Below, piece by piece: positions 9,180 through 19,376 of a stretch of 64,000 nt of DNA (position 1 is its first letter; the number at the start of each line of letters is the position of its first letter). The DNA is taken from NCBI GenBank assembly GCA_965204695.1, contig OZ242007.1:3596001-3660000 (forward strand), read 5' to 3'. Source of the stretch: JAHEKD01 sp965204695. GTDB taxonomy: Bacteria > Pseudomonadota > Gammaproteobacteria > Arenicellales > JAHEKD01. The position numbers and the translations under genes are program-made. The notes under the pieces were generated by a model that had not been told where the DNA came from, did not search any database, and saw only the letters and a list, made by a program, of their open reading frames with translations.

Positions 9180-9923
9180 TCAATTATCTGTTTGATGATC
9201 AAACTTTCCATTAGCCAGGAAATTTAAAATCTGCTCGATCACATCATCTTTACGCATAATAAAAGTATGACCATGATCAACGATCAGAAAATCCTTCATT
9301 TCACTTAATTTAGCGCTGGCGATGGAAACCTTGCCATCATCCTCACCAGGAATTAACCAGGAAAACCAGGGGTCAGATGTTGCATTACCAATAATGATAC
9401 CGATTTCGCCATTAATCGGATCAAGCTGATTGGGTACGCTGTTTTCATCAGTACCTAGCTGTTGTCCAACGGGGCCAGTAAAAAGTTGATATAGCTTTAG
9501 TTCCTTTAACCGATCAGCAATTTCGCTGCCTTTGTTTGGCGGGCTCAACATGACGATTCGCCCTAGCTTTTCGGGTTGACGATCCTGTAGATAATAGCGA
9601 ACTAGTATTCCGCCTAATGAATGTGTAACAAAGTGAATCTTGTCAACATTTTCGGATTGACAAAACTCAAGAGCTGGTTGAATAGCCTCTACAGCTAACT
9701 CTCCGATGGGCTTATCTCTTGAAGGATAAGATTCATTCCAGACTTTATAACCTTCATCAACCAATGCCTCGGAAATTTTGTCCATTGAGTCATTGGTTCT
9801 ACCTAAACCGTGTAATAACACAACACAAGACTGTGCGATCTCAGCAGGCTCATCTTTGGGAAACATATTTATACCAATAACGATTGCAATTATTGCGATG
9901 AATAAAACAATGTACTTTATCAC
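9180..9923 (-). CDS. Membrane-anchored alpha/beta hydrolase (lipase/PGAP1-like)
   Basis: The 247-residue product begins with a single hydrophobic segment (IVLFIAIIAIVIGINMF) that should anchor or export it. An alpha/beta-hydrolase domain follows. The oxyanion region is VVLLHGLGRT, the nucleophile elbow is THSLGG (Ser), an acid is likely in GEDDGKVS, and the catalytic His is in VDHGHTFIM. NKGSEIADRL after the nucleophile is typical of triacylglycerol lipase-like proteins. It is downstream of the acyltransferase on the same strand, which suggests a lipid-related role. Substrate unknown. Confidence 0.75.
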   Translation of the reverse strand: MIKYIVLFIAIIAIVIGINMFPKDEPAEIAQSCVVLLHGLGRTNDSMDKISEALVDEGYKVWNESYPSRDKPIGELAVEAIQPALEFCQSENVDKIHFVTHSLGGILVRYYLQDRQPEKLGRIVMLSPPNKGSEIADRLKELKLYQLFTGPVGQQLGTDENSVPNQLDPINGEIGIIIGNATSDPWFSWLIPGEDDGKVSIASAKLSEMKDFLIVDHGHTFIMRKDDVIEQILNFLANGKFDHQTDN

Positions 9924-9980
9924 TAAACTTCTCGAAATCTTATTGTGTTAAAAGGCCACAAACCTGATCTAATTCGTTCA

Positions 9981-11336
9981 CTAATTTTCTGCAGCTTGTT
10001 TATCAATTAGCCGATTAGCTATTTTGACCAGTTTGGCTAATTCACGTTCCAGGTTGTTGCGCTTGGCAATAAGATGTTCTTTTAAGCCACGATTACGCAC
10101 AAACAGAAAAAACACATAAATGTTTTCTTTGATGCTGAAAATATCTTTGTGCATTCTTAACACAACTGCAGCACCAATTATCAAACTGAGAAAGTACACC
10201 GACATGATTTTTAGCCCAAAATATTGATAGACTAAATAAGTCTGTAAACCCCAGAAGATTGAAAAGAAGAATAATCCTAATAATATTTTAGTAGTGTCAT
10301 ATTGATCAGAGCTTTTAGCAAAAAACCGGGCCAAATGCCGGGTTAAATAAAATGGAATAAAGCTATTGAGCACAGCCCAAAAAAACAAAGGCAGACCGAC
10401 AAGTAAGATTATTAGGATTTTTAGACTATACCAAATCACCAAAAAAGGTCGGTAAGCAACTGTCAAATGATAATCCTTAATTCCCAGGCTTCGACAAACC
10501 TGTTCGAAGCGTTTTAAATCGTCGGTCACTTGTTCAATTAATTCGGGTTGCTGGCGACGTAATAACTGATGCCGTGAAATGATTCGCTTTAAGGTTTGGA
10601 AACGCTGGAACAAGTTGCGTTTGCGATATTTACCGTGACGCAAGGCAAAAAATCGCTCTATTTTTGAAACTAATTCTAAATCTTCCCAATTGTCTGTGTT
10701 GATGGTGACGTCTCGTAGACCTTCTGTCAGTCGTCGGGTGATAACTCGAACATGGGTTTCGGGTTTTATATCTTCAGGTGCAGAAAGATCAACCGGTGGG
10801 CCGAAGTAAACTAACACGTCGCCACGAAAGTTGCCTTTATTAGTGAAAGTTAATCCGACAGGAATTAATACAGGTTCGGTTTTGCCACGTTGAATCGTGC
10901 CTAAAGCCATTCTGGCAGCGCCGGTTTTGAGTTTTTGGATTTTTGATTGGCTATGGCTTTGTCCCTCAGGAAAAATAATGATCCATTCGCCTTGTTCCAG
11001 TAACTCATACACTCGTTTGAATGTATCTTCATTTTGAGCTGTATCAATACCTTTGTCTTGAGAGCGATAAATTGGTACAGCACCAATGATTTTTAAAACA
11101 GGCTTTAACCATAATTTCTTAAATAAACCACTACGGGCTAGTGGACGCATCACCTTGGTGCTGGCTGCCTGGACTAAAATCGGATCAACCAGAGCATTGA
11201 CATGATTAGCACAAAAAATCACCCCCCGATCTTTGGGGATATTGTCAAAGCCGGCCACTTCGTAGTTACGATAAAAAATACTTATCGCAAGCTGGCAGAA
11301 GCCACGCCAAAATTTTAAAGCAAATGATGTAAACAT
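9981..11336 (-). CDS. PlsC-type 1-acyl-glycerol-3-phosphate acyltransferase-like protein with extra membrane domain
   Basis: The first 230 residues form a PlsC/LPLAT acyltransferase domain. NHVNALVDP holds the catalytic His and Asp, and IIFPEGQSHSQSKIQKLKTGAA is the acyl-acceptor binding motif. The rest (about 220 residues) has a basic helical segment and four or so membrane helices near residues 310-400, which the simple PlsC enzymes lack. I prefer the ATG at 11336; a TTG at 11375 would overlap yejF by four bases but has no ribosome binding site. The gene follows yejF directly and may be read from the yej transcript. Confidence 0.8.
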   Translation of the reverse strand: MFTSFALKFWRGFCQLAISIFYRNYEVAGFDNIPKDRGVIFCANHVNALVDPILVQAASTKVMRPLARSGLFKKLWLKPVLKIIGAVPIYRSQDKGIDTAQNEDTFKRVYELLEQGEWIIIFPEGQSHSQSKIQKLKTGAARMALGTIQRGKTEPVLIPVGLTFTNKGNFRGDVLVYFGPPVDLSAPEDIKPETHVRVITRRLTEGLRDVTINTDNWEDLELVSKIERFFALRHGKYRKRNLFQRFQTLKRIISRHQLLRRQQPELIEQVTDDLKRFEQVCRSLGIKDYHLTVAYRPFLVIWYSLKILIILLVGLPLFFWAVLNSFIPFYLTRHLARFFAKSSDQYDTTKILLGLFFFSIFWGLQTYLVYQYFGLKIMSVYFLSLIIGAAVVLRMHKDIFSIKENIYVFFLFVRNRGLKEHLIAKRNNLERELAKLVKIANRLIDKQAAEN

Positions 11337-11371
11337 TGAGTTTATTTCTCGTTGATCTTCATTATACTGCT

Positions 11372-12988
11372 TCAAGCAGTTTTAAGATCATAGGCGGCGT
11401 TTAATAATGTACGGGTGTAAATGTGCTTTGGATGGTCGAATATCTCATCACTGTCGCCTTGTTCAACGACTTCACCATTTTTTAGTACTAAAATTTTATG
11501 GCTGACGGCCCGTACTACTTTTAAGTCATGACTAATGAAGATATAAGCAATTTTGTATTTTTGTTGCAACTCGCGCAATAAATCTATAACTTGGGATTGA
11601 ACAGTTCTATCTAGCGCTGAGGTTGGTTCGTCTAGTACGATCAGCTTGGGTTTAAGAATTAAGGCTCGAGCAATACAAATACGCTGTCGTTGTCCACCGG
11701 AAAACTCATGTGGATATCGATGACGCGCTTGTGGGTCAAGTCCCACTTCTGTTAGCGCGCTAATCACCATGTTTTCTCTTTCACCCTCATCGGGGCATAA
11801 ATCATGGGCAACCAAACCTTCTTCTATAATCTGTTGTACGGACATTCTTGGACTCAAGCTACCAAAAGGATCTTGAAACACAATTTGCATTTCTTGACGC
11901 AAATCACGCAAGTCAGTGCCTTTGACCGAAGAAATGTCTTTGCCCAGAAAAACTACCTTTCCCTCAGGTTTGTAAAGTCGTAATAAAGCGAATGCAAGGG
12001 TGGTTTTACCAGAGCCGGATTCACCAACAATGCCAATTGTTTCGGCCTCACGAATCTTCAGATCCACATCATTGACCGCTTTTATGTGATCAACAGTACG
12101 CTTAAATACTCCTTTTCTAATGGGAAACCAGACTTTTATATCTTGGCCACTTAATATTTCAATGGCATCTTCAGCCACAGGTTCAGGGGCACCAAGCGGC
12201 TCAGCGTTGATTAGTTTTTGTGTATAAGGATGTCCGGGGTTTGAATAAATATCACTAGTAATGCCTTGTTCAACAATTTCTCCTTCTTTCATGACCGCAA
12301 CCCGGTCAGAAACGTGTTTCACAATATTTAGGTCATGGCTGATTAAAATTACACTTAGACCATGTTGTTTTTGTAAATCACCGATTAAATCCAGGATTTG
12401 TCGCTGAATGGTTACGTCCAGCGCGGTTGTGGGTTCATCGGCAATCAGGATTTCGGGTTCATTTGCCAATGCCATGGCAATCATGACACGTTGGCGCTGG
12501 CCGCCTGAAAGCTGATGAGGATAATGTTCCAACCGTTTCTGTGGTTCCTTAATACCCACCTGATCCAGCAATTCAAGTACTCGTTTTTGTGCCTTTGATT
12601 TACTCATCGACTGATGCAGAATCAGCACCTCGTTAATTTGCTTCTCAATCGTGTGAAGTGGATTCAAAGCCGTTAGTGGCTCCTGAAAAATCATTGCTAT
12701 ATCGTCGCCACGAATGCGCCTTAGCTCTTTATCCGGCAATTTCAATAAATCCTTGCCTTGATAAATTATTTCTCCTGTAGGATGAGAAGCATAGGGATAA
12801 GGTAAAAGTTTCATGATGGACATGGCACTAACTGATTTGCCGGAACCAGATTCACCAACAATAGCCAATGTTTCGGCTTTAAACAGATCAAAACTGATAT
12901 TTTTCACAGCGTGAACGACTTGTTTTGCCGTATTGAAATCAACGGAAAGATTTTTGACCTTTAATATTGGAGAGTTTTGTTCTGCCAT
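11372..12988 (-). CDS. yejF: Peptide ABC importer, duplicated ATPase subunit (YejF-like)
   Basis: The 538-residue protein carries two complete ABC ATPase domains in one chain. Walker A is GESGSGKS (first) and GESGSGKT (second), signatures are LSGGQRQR and FSGGQRQR, and Walker B regions are EILIADEPTTALD and LIVLDEPTSALD. Each domain ends with the oligopeptide-importer extension (HPYTQKLINAEP; HIYTRTLLNAA). It powers uptake of peptides, and in enterobacteria Yej imports antimicrobial peptides such as microcin C. It is the last gene of yejABEF, and its start overlaps the yejE stop by one base. Confidence 0.93.
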   Translation of the reverse strand: MAEQNSPILKVKNLSVDFNTAKQVVHAVKNISFDLFKAETLAIVGESGSGKSVSAMSIMKLLPYPYASHPTGEIIYQGKDLLKLPDKELRRIRGDDIAMIFQEPLTALNPLHTIEKQINEVLILHQSMSKSKAQKRVLELLDQVGIKEPQKRLEHYPHQLSGGQRQRVMIAMALANEPEILIADEPTTALDVTIQRQILDLIGDLQKQHGLSVILISHDLNIVKHVSDRVAVMKEGEIVEQGITSDIYSNPGHPYTQKLINAEPLGAPEPVAEDAIEILSGQDIKVWFPIRKGVFKRTVDHIKAVNDVDLKIREAETIGIVGESGSGKTTLAFALLRLYKPEGKVVFLGKDISSVKGTDLRDLRQEMQIVFQDPFGSLSPRMSVQQIIEEGLVAHDLCPDEGERENMVISALTEVGLDPQARHRYPHEFSGGQRQRICIARALILKPKLIVLDEPTSALDRTVQSQVIDLLRELQQKYKIAYIFISHDLKVVRAVSHKILVLKNGEVVEQGDSDEIFDHPKHIYTRTLLNAAYDLKTA

Positions 12989-14034
12989 TATCCTCTCACT
13001 CCAGATTTATGCGGATCAAAAGCATCACGAACTGCTTCACCAATAAACACAAGCAGACTTAAGAGAATTGCCAAGGTGAAAAACGCTGAAAATCCCAGCC
13101 AGGGAGAATTTAAATTATTTTTACCTTGATTGAGCATTTCCCCCAGTGACGCGGAACCGACGGGCAATCCAAGACCTAAAAAGTCTAAACTTGTCAGCGA
13201 AGTAATCGCACCGGTTAATATAAAAGGCATGAAAGTTAAAATAGCAACCATGGCATTGGGTAAAGTATGGCGCCACATAATCGTAAAATCTTTCACGCCT
13301 AAGGCTTTGGCAGCACGAATATAATCGTAATTTCTTGCCTTTAGAAATTCAGCACGTACAACAGCGACCAGTCCAGTCCAGGCAAATAGCAGCATGATAC
13401 CAAGCAATGAGAAAAATCCTGGTGTAATAATACTGGACATAATGATGAGTAAATATAAAACTGGCAACCCTTCCCAAATTTCTATAAAACGCTGAGCAAC
13501 TAAATCCAGGCGACCACCAAAATAACCCTGGATGCCACCGGCCATGACTCCTACGATCGAACTGATAATTGTCAAACAAAGGCCAAATAAAATCGAAATT
13601 CGCAAGCCATAAATAATTCTCGCCAGCACATCACGGGCTTGATCATCTGTGCCTAACCAGTGGTTTTTTGAAGGGGGTGCTGGAGCAGGAACTTCAAGGT
13701 CATAATCAATAGTGTTGTAGGAATAACGAATGAGTGGCCAGAACATCCAGCCCTGTTCATTAATTAATTCCTGGATGTAGGGGTCGGTATAATCTGCCGC
13801 CACATCAAAATCACCGCCAAATTCTGTTTCTGGATAATAGTTAAAAATGGGGGTGTAATATTGATCTTTGAATTTGATTAATAGCGGCTTGTCATTGGCA
13901 ATGAAGTTAGCTAACAGGCAAATTACAAATACAATCACGAAAATCCACAAAGACCACCAGCCGCGTTTGTTTGCCTTGAAATTGTTCCAGCGTCTTTGGG
14001 TTAATGGTGTCAGCTTAAACATCTCTGGCCTCAA
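12988..14034 (-). CDS. yejE: Peptide ABC importer permease (YejE-like)
   Basis: The 348-residue inner-membrane permease has a long periplasmic insert after the first helix (IANDKPLLIKFKDQYYTPIFNYYPETEFGGDFD), which is characteristic of YejE. The binding-protein-dependent permease domain follows. The EAA-type loop that contacts the ATPase is RAAKALGVKDFTIMWRHTLPNAM. The segment KNHWLGTDDQARDVLARIIYG is the usual start of the conserved domain in DppC/OppC relatives. It overlaps yejB by 20 bases and yejF by one, so the genes are translationally linked. Confidence 0.92.
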   Translation of the reverse strand: MRPEMFKLTPLTQRRWNNFKANKRGWWSLWIFVIVFVICLLANFIANDKPLLIKFKDQYYTPIFNYYPETEFGGDFDVAADYTDPYIQELINEQGWMFWPLIRYSYNTIDYDLEVPAPAPPSKNHWLGTDDQARDVLARIIYGLRISILFGLCLTIISSIVGVMAGGIQGYFGGRLDLVAQRFIEIWEGLPVLYLLIIMSSIITPGFFSLLGIMLLFAWTGLVAVVRAEFLKARNYDYIRAAKALGVKDFTIMWRHTLPNAMVAILTFMPFILTGAITSLTSLDFLGLGLPVGSASLGEMLNQGKNNLNSPWLGFSAFFTLAILLSLLVFIGEAVRDAFDPHKSGVRG

Positions 14035-15115
14035 AATCGATGCGTGGGTCGATCAGATGATAAGTGATGTCACGCACGATCTGCATGACTAGCCCTAAAA
14101 GCGTAAAAATAAACAACACCGCAAATACAACAGGGTAGTCGCGATTAATAGCTGATTCATAGCCTAATAACCCCAGACCGTCTAAAGAAAAAATTACCTC
14201 AATCAATAACGAACCAGTAAAGAAGATGCCAATAAAAGCGGCTGGGAACCCTGCGATGACAATCAACATCGCATTTCGAAAAACATGACCATAAAGCACT
14301 TGTTTCTGGGTCAGGCCCTTTGCCCGTGCGGTGATTACATATTGCTGTTTAATTTGTTCTAAAAAAGAGTTTTTGGTCAACATAGTCAGACTGGCAAATG
14401 AACCAATGACCATGGCCGTGACGGGCAAGACTAAGTGCCAAAAATAATCGGCAATTTTTCCCATCGTAGATAAATCATCCCAACCGGGAGAGAACAGACC
14501 CCGTAATGGAAAAATATCAAAGTAACGCCCACCTGAAAAAAGTACGATCAGCAAAATAGCAAATAGAAAACTGGGAATAGCATTGCCGACAATAATGGCT
14601 GTGCTGGTCCAAACATCGAATTTAGAACCGTCATGAACTGCTTTACGAATCCCCAGCGGAATAGAAACCAAGTAAGCAATAAGGGTTGTCCACAGGCCCA
14701 GCGAAATTGAAACCGGCATTTTTTCAATAATCAGTTCGATTACAGTGGCATCTCTGAAATAGCTTTCGCCAAAATCAAAACGCAGGTAATTCTTGAGCAT
14801 GATCCAGAAGCGCTCATGGGCCGGTTTGTCAAAGCCAAATTGTTTTTCAATTTTTTCGATGATGTCTGGACGCAGACCCTGGGCGCCACGGTATTTACTA
14901 ACACCATTATCGGTTGTTGCTTGTGCCCCTCCCTGGAAATCACCGGAACTACCACTGATATTGGCTGTTGCTGAAACCGCTTGTCCCTGTAATTCAGCGA
15001 TAACCTGTTCGACTGGTCCGCCTGGAGCGAATTGGATGATAACGAAGTTAATCAGCATAATACCGAACAGCGTCGGTATAACTAATAATAAGCGTCTAAT
15101 GATATAGGCAAACAT
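14015..15115 (-). CDS. yejB: Peptide ABC importer permease (YejB-like)
   Basis: The 366-residue permease starts with the DppB/OppB-type motif RRLLLVIPTLFGIMLINFVIIQFAPGGPVE. It has a YejB-type insert rich in Gly, Ser and Gln (residues 40-75) before IEKQFGFDKPAHERFW. The EAA loop reads ITARAKGLTQKQVLYGHVFRNA. Six membrane helices are expected. It is the first permease gene after yejA (34-bp gap). Confidence 0.92.
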   Translation of the reverse strand: MFAYIIRRLLLVIPTLFGIMLINFVIIQFAPGGPVEQVIAELQGQAVSATANISGSSGDFQGGAQATTDNGVSKYRGAQGLRPDIIEKIEKQFGFDKPAHERFWIMLKNYLRFDFGESYFRDATVIELIIEKMPVSISLGLWTTLIAYLVSIPLGIRKAVHDGSKFDVWTSTAIIVGNAIPSFLFAILLIVLFSGGRYFDIFPLRGLFSPGWDDLSTMGKIADYFWHLVLPVTAMVIGSFASLTMLTKNSFLEQIKQQYVITARAKGLTQKQVLYGHVFRNAMLIVIAGFPAAFIGIFFTGSLLIEVIFSLDGLGLLGYESAINRDYPVVFAVLFIFTLLGLVMQIVRDITYHLIDPRIDFEARDV

Positions 15116-15149
15116 ACAGACTGAACCGGCTTAAAAACTGACTATGTGG

Positions 15150-16955
15150 CTATTGTTTGATCCACCAACTGCTTGGGAAACCCACTGTATATTTGGGTTT
15201 GTGCTCTGGCCTGCCAAATTTATTCCAGTAGGCAATCCAGAACTCATCATTATAGTAAAGTGGAATCGTATAATAACCTTGTAACAACATGCGATCTAAG
15301 GCTCGATTCGTTGCTTTTAAAGTTTCAAGGTCCTCTGCACTGACGATTTGTTCTATTAGTTCATCTATAACTGGATCACAAACTCCAATTGAATTAGCTG
15401 AACCGCGTATCTCGGCAGCGGCACAACCATAATAGGAGCGTAATTCCGGACCTGGTGGAGGGAAAAAATTATAGCGGGCACTGAATAAATCAAAATCGTT
15501 ATCGTCAATTCTGACCCGCCATTGCGACGTGTCCACTTTTCTGATGCTGGCATCAATACCAACACTTTTTAAATTTTCAATATAAGGTAGCGAAATTCGT
15601 TCAGTCTCAGGGTTAGCGGTAAGTATTTCCATTTGAAACTGCTCACCCTTATCGTTGACTAATTTTCCCTGAGCCAGGTTCCAACCTGCTTGTTTAAATA
15701 GCTTAATGGCTTCACGCTTATTCTTTCTATCACGGCCGCTACCGTCCGTTACTGGTGCCTTGAAATCTTCATTAATAACAAGAGGATTAATTTTATCTTT
15801 ATAAGGCGCCAGAATTTCCAACTCTTTTTCATTTGAAACACCGTCACTGCCAACACCGAAATCAGAATTTGGAAAATAACTTTCTATACGTTTGTAATAG
15901 CCATATAACAAGGTGCGCTGGATGGCTTCAAAATCATATAGATAAAGCAAAGCTTTACGCACATTGACATCCTTAAACTTGTCTTTTCTGACATTAAAAA
16001 AGAAGGCGCTAATACCTCTGGGCGTTTCATCCGGTAATACGGTTTTTATCATCTCTCCTGAATCAATATCAGGTATTTCATATTCTGTTGCCCAGCGCTT
16101 GGCACTATTTTCAGATCGAAAATCAATATCACCTGCCTTAAAGGCTTCAAATTGCACTGTGAAATCAAGATAATAATCGTAACGTATTTCATCAAAGTTA
16201 TTTAGCCCTCTCATTATTGGCAAATCCGCTGCCCACCAATCCTGCACGCGCTTATAGGTAACAGAACGGCCGGGATCAACATCGGTAATTTGATAAGGAC
16301 CGCAACCAAGTGGAGGTTCCAGTGTTGACTCGGTAATATCTTTATCTTGCCAGTATTTGCGCGATGAAGGGTTGGCACTAGCGGCAAGGATAACCGGCTT
16401 CATGTTATTTGTAGTTTTAAAGTAATATTTAACCTGATTATCATTCAAGGCTTCCGCCTTTTCGATATCTTCATAAAAAGATTGTAAAAACGGCCGGCCA
16501 TACTCTTTTATCGTCTCCAGGGAAAAGACAAAATCATCGGCAACCACCCTGGAACCATCGTGATAAACGGCGTTGTCTCTTAAGTTGAAAATGATCCAGG
16601 ATTTATCTTCCGGATATTCAACGGATTCAGCTACTTCAGAATAAAGACTAGACAATTCATCGCTGGAGTCGGACATCAAACTACAGTAAGTCGAGCCAAT
16701 ACTAGAGGGCCATTGTCCTTTAAGCACATAGGGATTAAGCGTATCGAACGTGCCAAAAGCACTCAAAACGATCTTGCCACCTTTGGGAGCATCCAGATTG
16801 ACATAAGGTAAATGTTCAAAATCATCGGGTAAAGCTGGTTCACCAAATTCTGCCAGTGAGGTCGCTTTAATTATTTTTTGTTCTGTTTCCTGTGCATAAG
16901 TTAGACTCACTAACTTAACGCACAGGATAAAACTCAAGATTATTCTCGATATCAT
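15150..16955 (-). CDS. yejA: Peptide-binding periplasmic protein (YejA-like)
   Basis: This is the solute receptor of the importer. A signal peptide (MISRIILSFILCVKLVSLTYAQ) leads a 580-residue SBP_bac_5 fold. Typical blocks are NLDAPKGGKIVLSAFGTFDTLNPYVLKG, FNLRDNAVYHDGSRVVADDFVFSLE, and the Yej-like YNFFPPPGPELRSYYG. It heads the minus-strand yejABEF operon. The 103-bp gap to divergent mutY must hold both promoters; I see no strong consensus there. Confidence 0.92.
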   Translation of the reverse strand: MISRIILSFILCVKLVSLTYAQETEQKIIKATSLAEFGEPALPDDFEHLPYVNLDAPKGGKIVLSAFGTFDTLNPYVLKGQWPSSIGSTYCSLMSDSSDELSSLYSEVAESVEYPEDKSWIIFNLRDNAVYHDGSRVVADDFVFSLETIKEYGRPFLQSFYEDIEKAEALNDNQVKYYFKTTNNMKPVILAASANPSSRKYWQDKDITESTLEPPLGCGPYQITDVDPGRSVTYKRVQDWWAADLPIMRGLNNFDEIRYDYYLDFTVQFEAFKAGDIDFRSENSAKRWATEYEIPDIDSGEMIKTVLPDETPRGISAFFFNVRKDKFKDVNVRKALLYLYDFEAIQRTLLYGYYKRIESYFPNSDFGVGSDGVSNEKELEILAPYKDKINPLVINEDFKAPVTDGSGRDRKNKREAIKLFKQAGWNLAQGKLVNDKGEQFQMEILTANPETERISLPYIENLKSVGIDASIRKVDTSQWRVRIDDNDFDLFSARYNFFPPPGPELRSYYGCAAAEIRGSANSIGVCDPVIDELIEQIVSAEDLETLKATNRALDRMLLQGYYTIPLYYNDEFWIAYWNKFGRPEHKPKYTVGFPSSWWIKQ

Positions 16956-17057
16956 AAGTTTAGCTTTATTCCTAAATTCGACAAATTCTAACTAAAAATG
17001 CATTTCGATTAAAATGCACAAAGGTAACTATACATCAGAATAGCTTTATAGACTTGA

Positions 17058-18116
17058 ATGTCAGGTGAAGAACTAAAGATTGCAACAAAATTATTGCCCT
17101 GGTACAAACGCCATGGACGCAAGGATTTGCCTTGGCAACAATCCAAAGATGCTTACAGCATATGGATATCTGAGATCATGTTGCAGCAAACTCAGGTAAC
17201 TACTGTCATTCCTTATTATCTGCGTTTTATGACTAGATTTCCCTCGGTCAAGGACTTAGGTGAGGCTGATGTTGATGAGGTTCTTAGCCTCTGGAGTGGA
17301 TTAGGCTATTATGCCAGGGCGCGTAACTTGCACAAAGCTGCTCAAATTATTGTTACAGACCATTGCGGGCATTTTCCAACTGAGTTTGATGCGGTTATTG
17401 CTTTGCCAGGTATCGGAAGATCAACAGCAGGAGCGATATTAGCGTTTTCGGAGAATCAACACTGGCCAATTCTAGATGGTAATGTAAAACGAGTTCTATG
17501 CCGCTTTTATGCAATTGAAGGCTATCCTGGTCGACGTGAGGTTGAGAACCAACTTTGGCAAATTGCAGATCAAAATACGCCGCACGACAAGGTCGCTGAC
17601 TACACCCAGGCAATTATGGATTTGGGTGCTACAGTGTGCACGCGAAAGAATCCTCAATGTGAATCTTGCCCGCTACAAGTTGACTGCCAGGCCTACCAGC
17701 AGGGCATCATGAATCAACTACCAACACCTAAACCTAAAAAATCACTGCCAACCAAAGAAGTGGCTATGCTATTGATTTTAAATAATAAAAATCAACTTCT
17801 GCTGGAAAAGCGACCACCAGCCGGTATTTGGGGTGGATTATGGAGTCTGCCGGAGAGTGATGTTGATGATGACATTGAAGATTATTGCCAAGATAGCCTG
17901 GCGCTGACTGTCAGTTTAATAACTAAACTCAATGTCCTGAAACACAGCTTTAGTCATTACCATTTGAATATTAATCCTCAGGTGTTACAAATCGATCAGG
18001 CAACCAAACTCAAAGAAAATAACTTATCCTGGTTCGATTTTGATGAAATCAGTCAACTTGGCTTACCAAAACCAGTAAAATCATTAATCAGTCAACTGGA
18101 AGATTTAGATGAGTAG
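17058..18116 (+). CDS. mutY: A/G-specific adenine glycosylase MutY
   Basis: MutY removes adenine mispaired with 8-oxoguanine. The catalytic Glu is in SEIMLQQTQV, the helix-hairpin-helix is ALPGIGRSTAGAI, and the catalytic Asp is in ILDGNVKR. The 4Fe-4S cluster ligands follow as CTRKNPQCESCPLQVDC. The C-terminal Nudix-like domain that reads 8-oxoG is present (LLILNNKNQLLLEKRPPAGIWGGLWSLPE). At 352 residues it is full length. It overlaps yggX by eight bases, the usual gammaproteobacterial pairing. Confidence 0.97.
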   Translation: MSGEELKIATKLLPWYKRHGRKDLPWQQSKDAYSIWISEIMLQQTQVTTVIPYYLRFMTRFPSVKDLGEADVDEVLSLWSGLGYYARARNLHKAAQIIVTDHCGHFPTEFDAVIALPGIGRSTAGAILAFSENQHWPILDGNVKRVLCRFYAIEGYPGRREVENQLWQIADQNTPHDKVADYTQAIMDLGATVCTRKNPQCESCPLQVDCQAYQQGIMNQLPTPKPKKSLPTKEVAMLLILNNKNQLLLEKRPPAGIWGGLWSLPESDVDDDIEDYCQDSLALTVSLITKLNVLKHSFSHYHLNINPQVLQIDQATKLKENNLSWFDFDEISQLGLPKPVKSLISQLEDLDE

Positions 18117-18378
18117 GACCGTTTTCTGCGTCAAATTAAAGCAACAAGCTGAAGGCTTGGAGCGTAATCCCTGGCCGGGTGATTTAGGAACACGAATTTA
18201 TGAAAATGTGTCCAAGCAAGCCTGGCAGCAGTGGCTTAAACACCAAACCATGTTGATTAATGAGAAACAACTTAATCCATTGGATCCCAAGACACGTGAG
18301 TACATCAGTGAACAAATGGAAGCTTACTTTTTTGGGGAAGGTGCTGAAATGCCTGAAGGATACGTGCCAGAAGAATGA
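18109..18378 (+). CDS. yggX: Probable Fe(2+)-trafficking protein YggX
   Basis: The 89-residue protein matches YggX: MSRTVFCVKLKQQAEGLERNPWPGDLG at the N-terminus with the conserved Cys, then a helical half with QWLKHQTMLINEKQLNPLDPKTREYI and the end FFGEGAEMPEGYVPEE. YggX protects iron-sulfur clusters from oxidation, which fits its linkage to the Fe-S enzyme MutY. Its stop overlaps the start of the glycosyltransferase gene (ATGA). Confidence 0.96.
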   Translation: MSRTVFCVKLKQQAEGLERNPWPGDLGTRIYENVSKQAWQQWLKHQTMLINEKQLNPLDPKTREYISEQMEAYFFGEGAEMPEGYVPEE

Positions 18379-19376
18379 CCGATGTCAGTGTCATCATTCC
18401 GACATTTAACTCTCCCAAGTCTTGTTGTGAAGCGATTGCAAGCTGTTTAACTTCAAAGCGTTTAAATATTGAAATTATTGTCGTCGATGATGGCGGAACA
18501 CAGCCAGCAGGTGAGCTAATAGAAAAGCAATTTGGCAGTTTTAATAAGGAAAATAATAAATCTTCAATTCAGTTGAATGCCGAACAGTCAATACATTATT
18601 ATTTTCAAGAAAATCAGGGGGCTTACAAAACCAGGTTGACGGCAGTGAACTATGCTTGTGGTCAATTCATTAAGTTTTTGGATCATGATGATGTATTAAT
18701 TGAAGGAGCATTAAACAAAGAAATAGAACATGCAAAACTAGAGCAGGCCGACATCGTTATGACCGATTGGATTATTCGTCATTATGATGATGACAAAGGT
18801 CTGACCCGGGATGAACAAAAACACGCGCCAGACTATCAAGGTGTACATTGTATTGATGGTATTTTGCAAAAAGGGTGTCCATATACTTCGGCAAATTTAT
18901 ATAAGAAAAGTGTTTTTGAAAACGTACAGCCTGTCAAAGCTTGGCAACCACGATTAAGTGATGATTGGGTTATTGCGCTACAAGTTTGTTTAAATGAACC
19001 AAGATATTCAACCTTGCCGACTAACTCTTATATCTGGCAACATCATCCCGCTCAACTATCTCGTAACGAGCACGAAGGACACATTGACGAGTTTTATAAT
19101 GTACTTGGTTGGTTTGAACAGCAGCTTGAAAAAACCGGAAGACTGTTAGATAGTAGGAAGGAAACCTTGGCCGATTATTATTTCAAGAACGCAATTCTGC
19201 TTTGTCAATATCAACCAGATAGATGGAAAAATGTTGCAGCACATATATTGACCCTAAATAGTAATTTCAAACCCGCGGCAAATAAATTAATTAGTTATTT
19301 ATTCAAAATTGTTGGTTTAGAGAAGGCGATTAGTTTATATGTGGCTGTTAAAAAGTTCGTTTTAGTTAACAAGTAA
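18375..19376 (+). CDS. Glycosyltransferase family 2
   Basis: The 333-residue protein starts with the GT-A fold of family 2: DVSVIIPTFNSPKSCCEAIASCL, IEIIVVDDGG for nucleotide-sugar binding, and the metal-binding FLDHDDVL. The DDWVIALQ segment probably holds the catalytic Asp. No membrane helices are evident, so it should act in the cytoplasm. It starts within the yggX stop codon and is followed with no gap by a methyltransferase gene. The four-gene set 18375-22056 appears to be a separate biosynthetic module attached to mutY-yggX. The acceptor is unknown; a sugar on a modified peptide or a surface glycan are both possible. Confidence 0.85.
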   Translation: MTDVSVIIPTFNSPKSCCEAIASCLTSKRLNIEIIVVDDGGTQPAGELIEKQFGSFNKENNKSSIQLNAEQSIHYYFQENQGAYKTRLTAVNYACGQFIKFLDHDDVLIEGALNKEIEHAKLEQADIVMTDWIIRHYDDDKGLTRDEQKHAPDYQGVHCIDGILQKGCPYTSANLYKKSVFENVQPVKAWQPRLSDDWVIALQVCLNEPRYSTLPTNSYIWQHHPAQLSRNEHEGHIDEFYNVLGWFEQQLEKTGRLLDSRKETLADYYFKNAILLCQYQPDRWKNVAAHILTLNSNFKPAANKLISYLFKIVGLEKAISLYVAVKKFVLVNK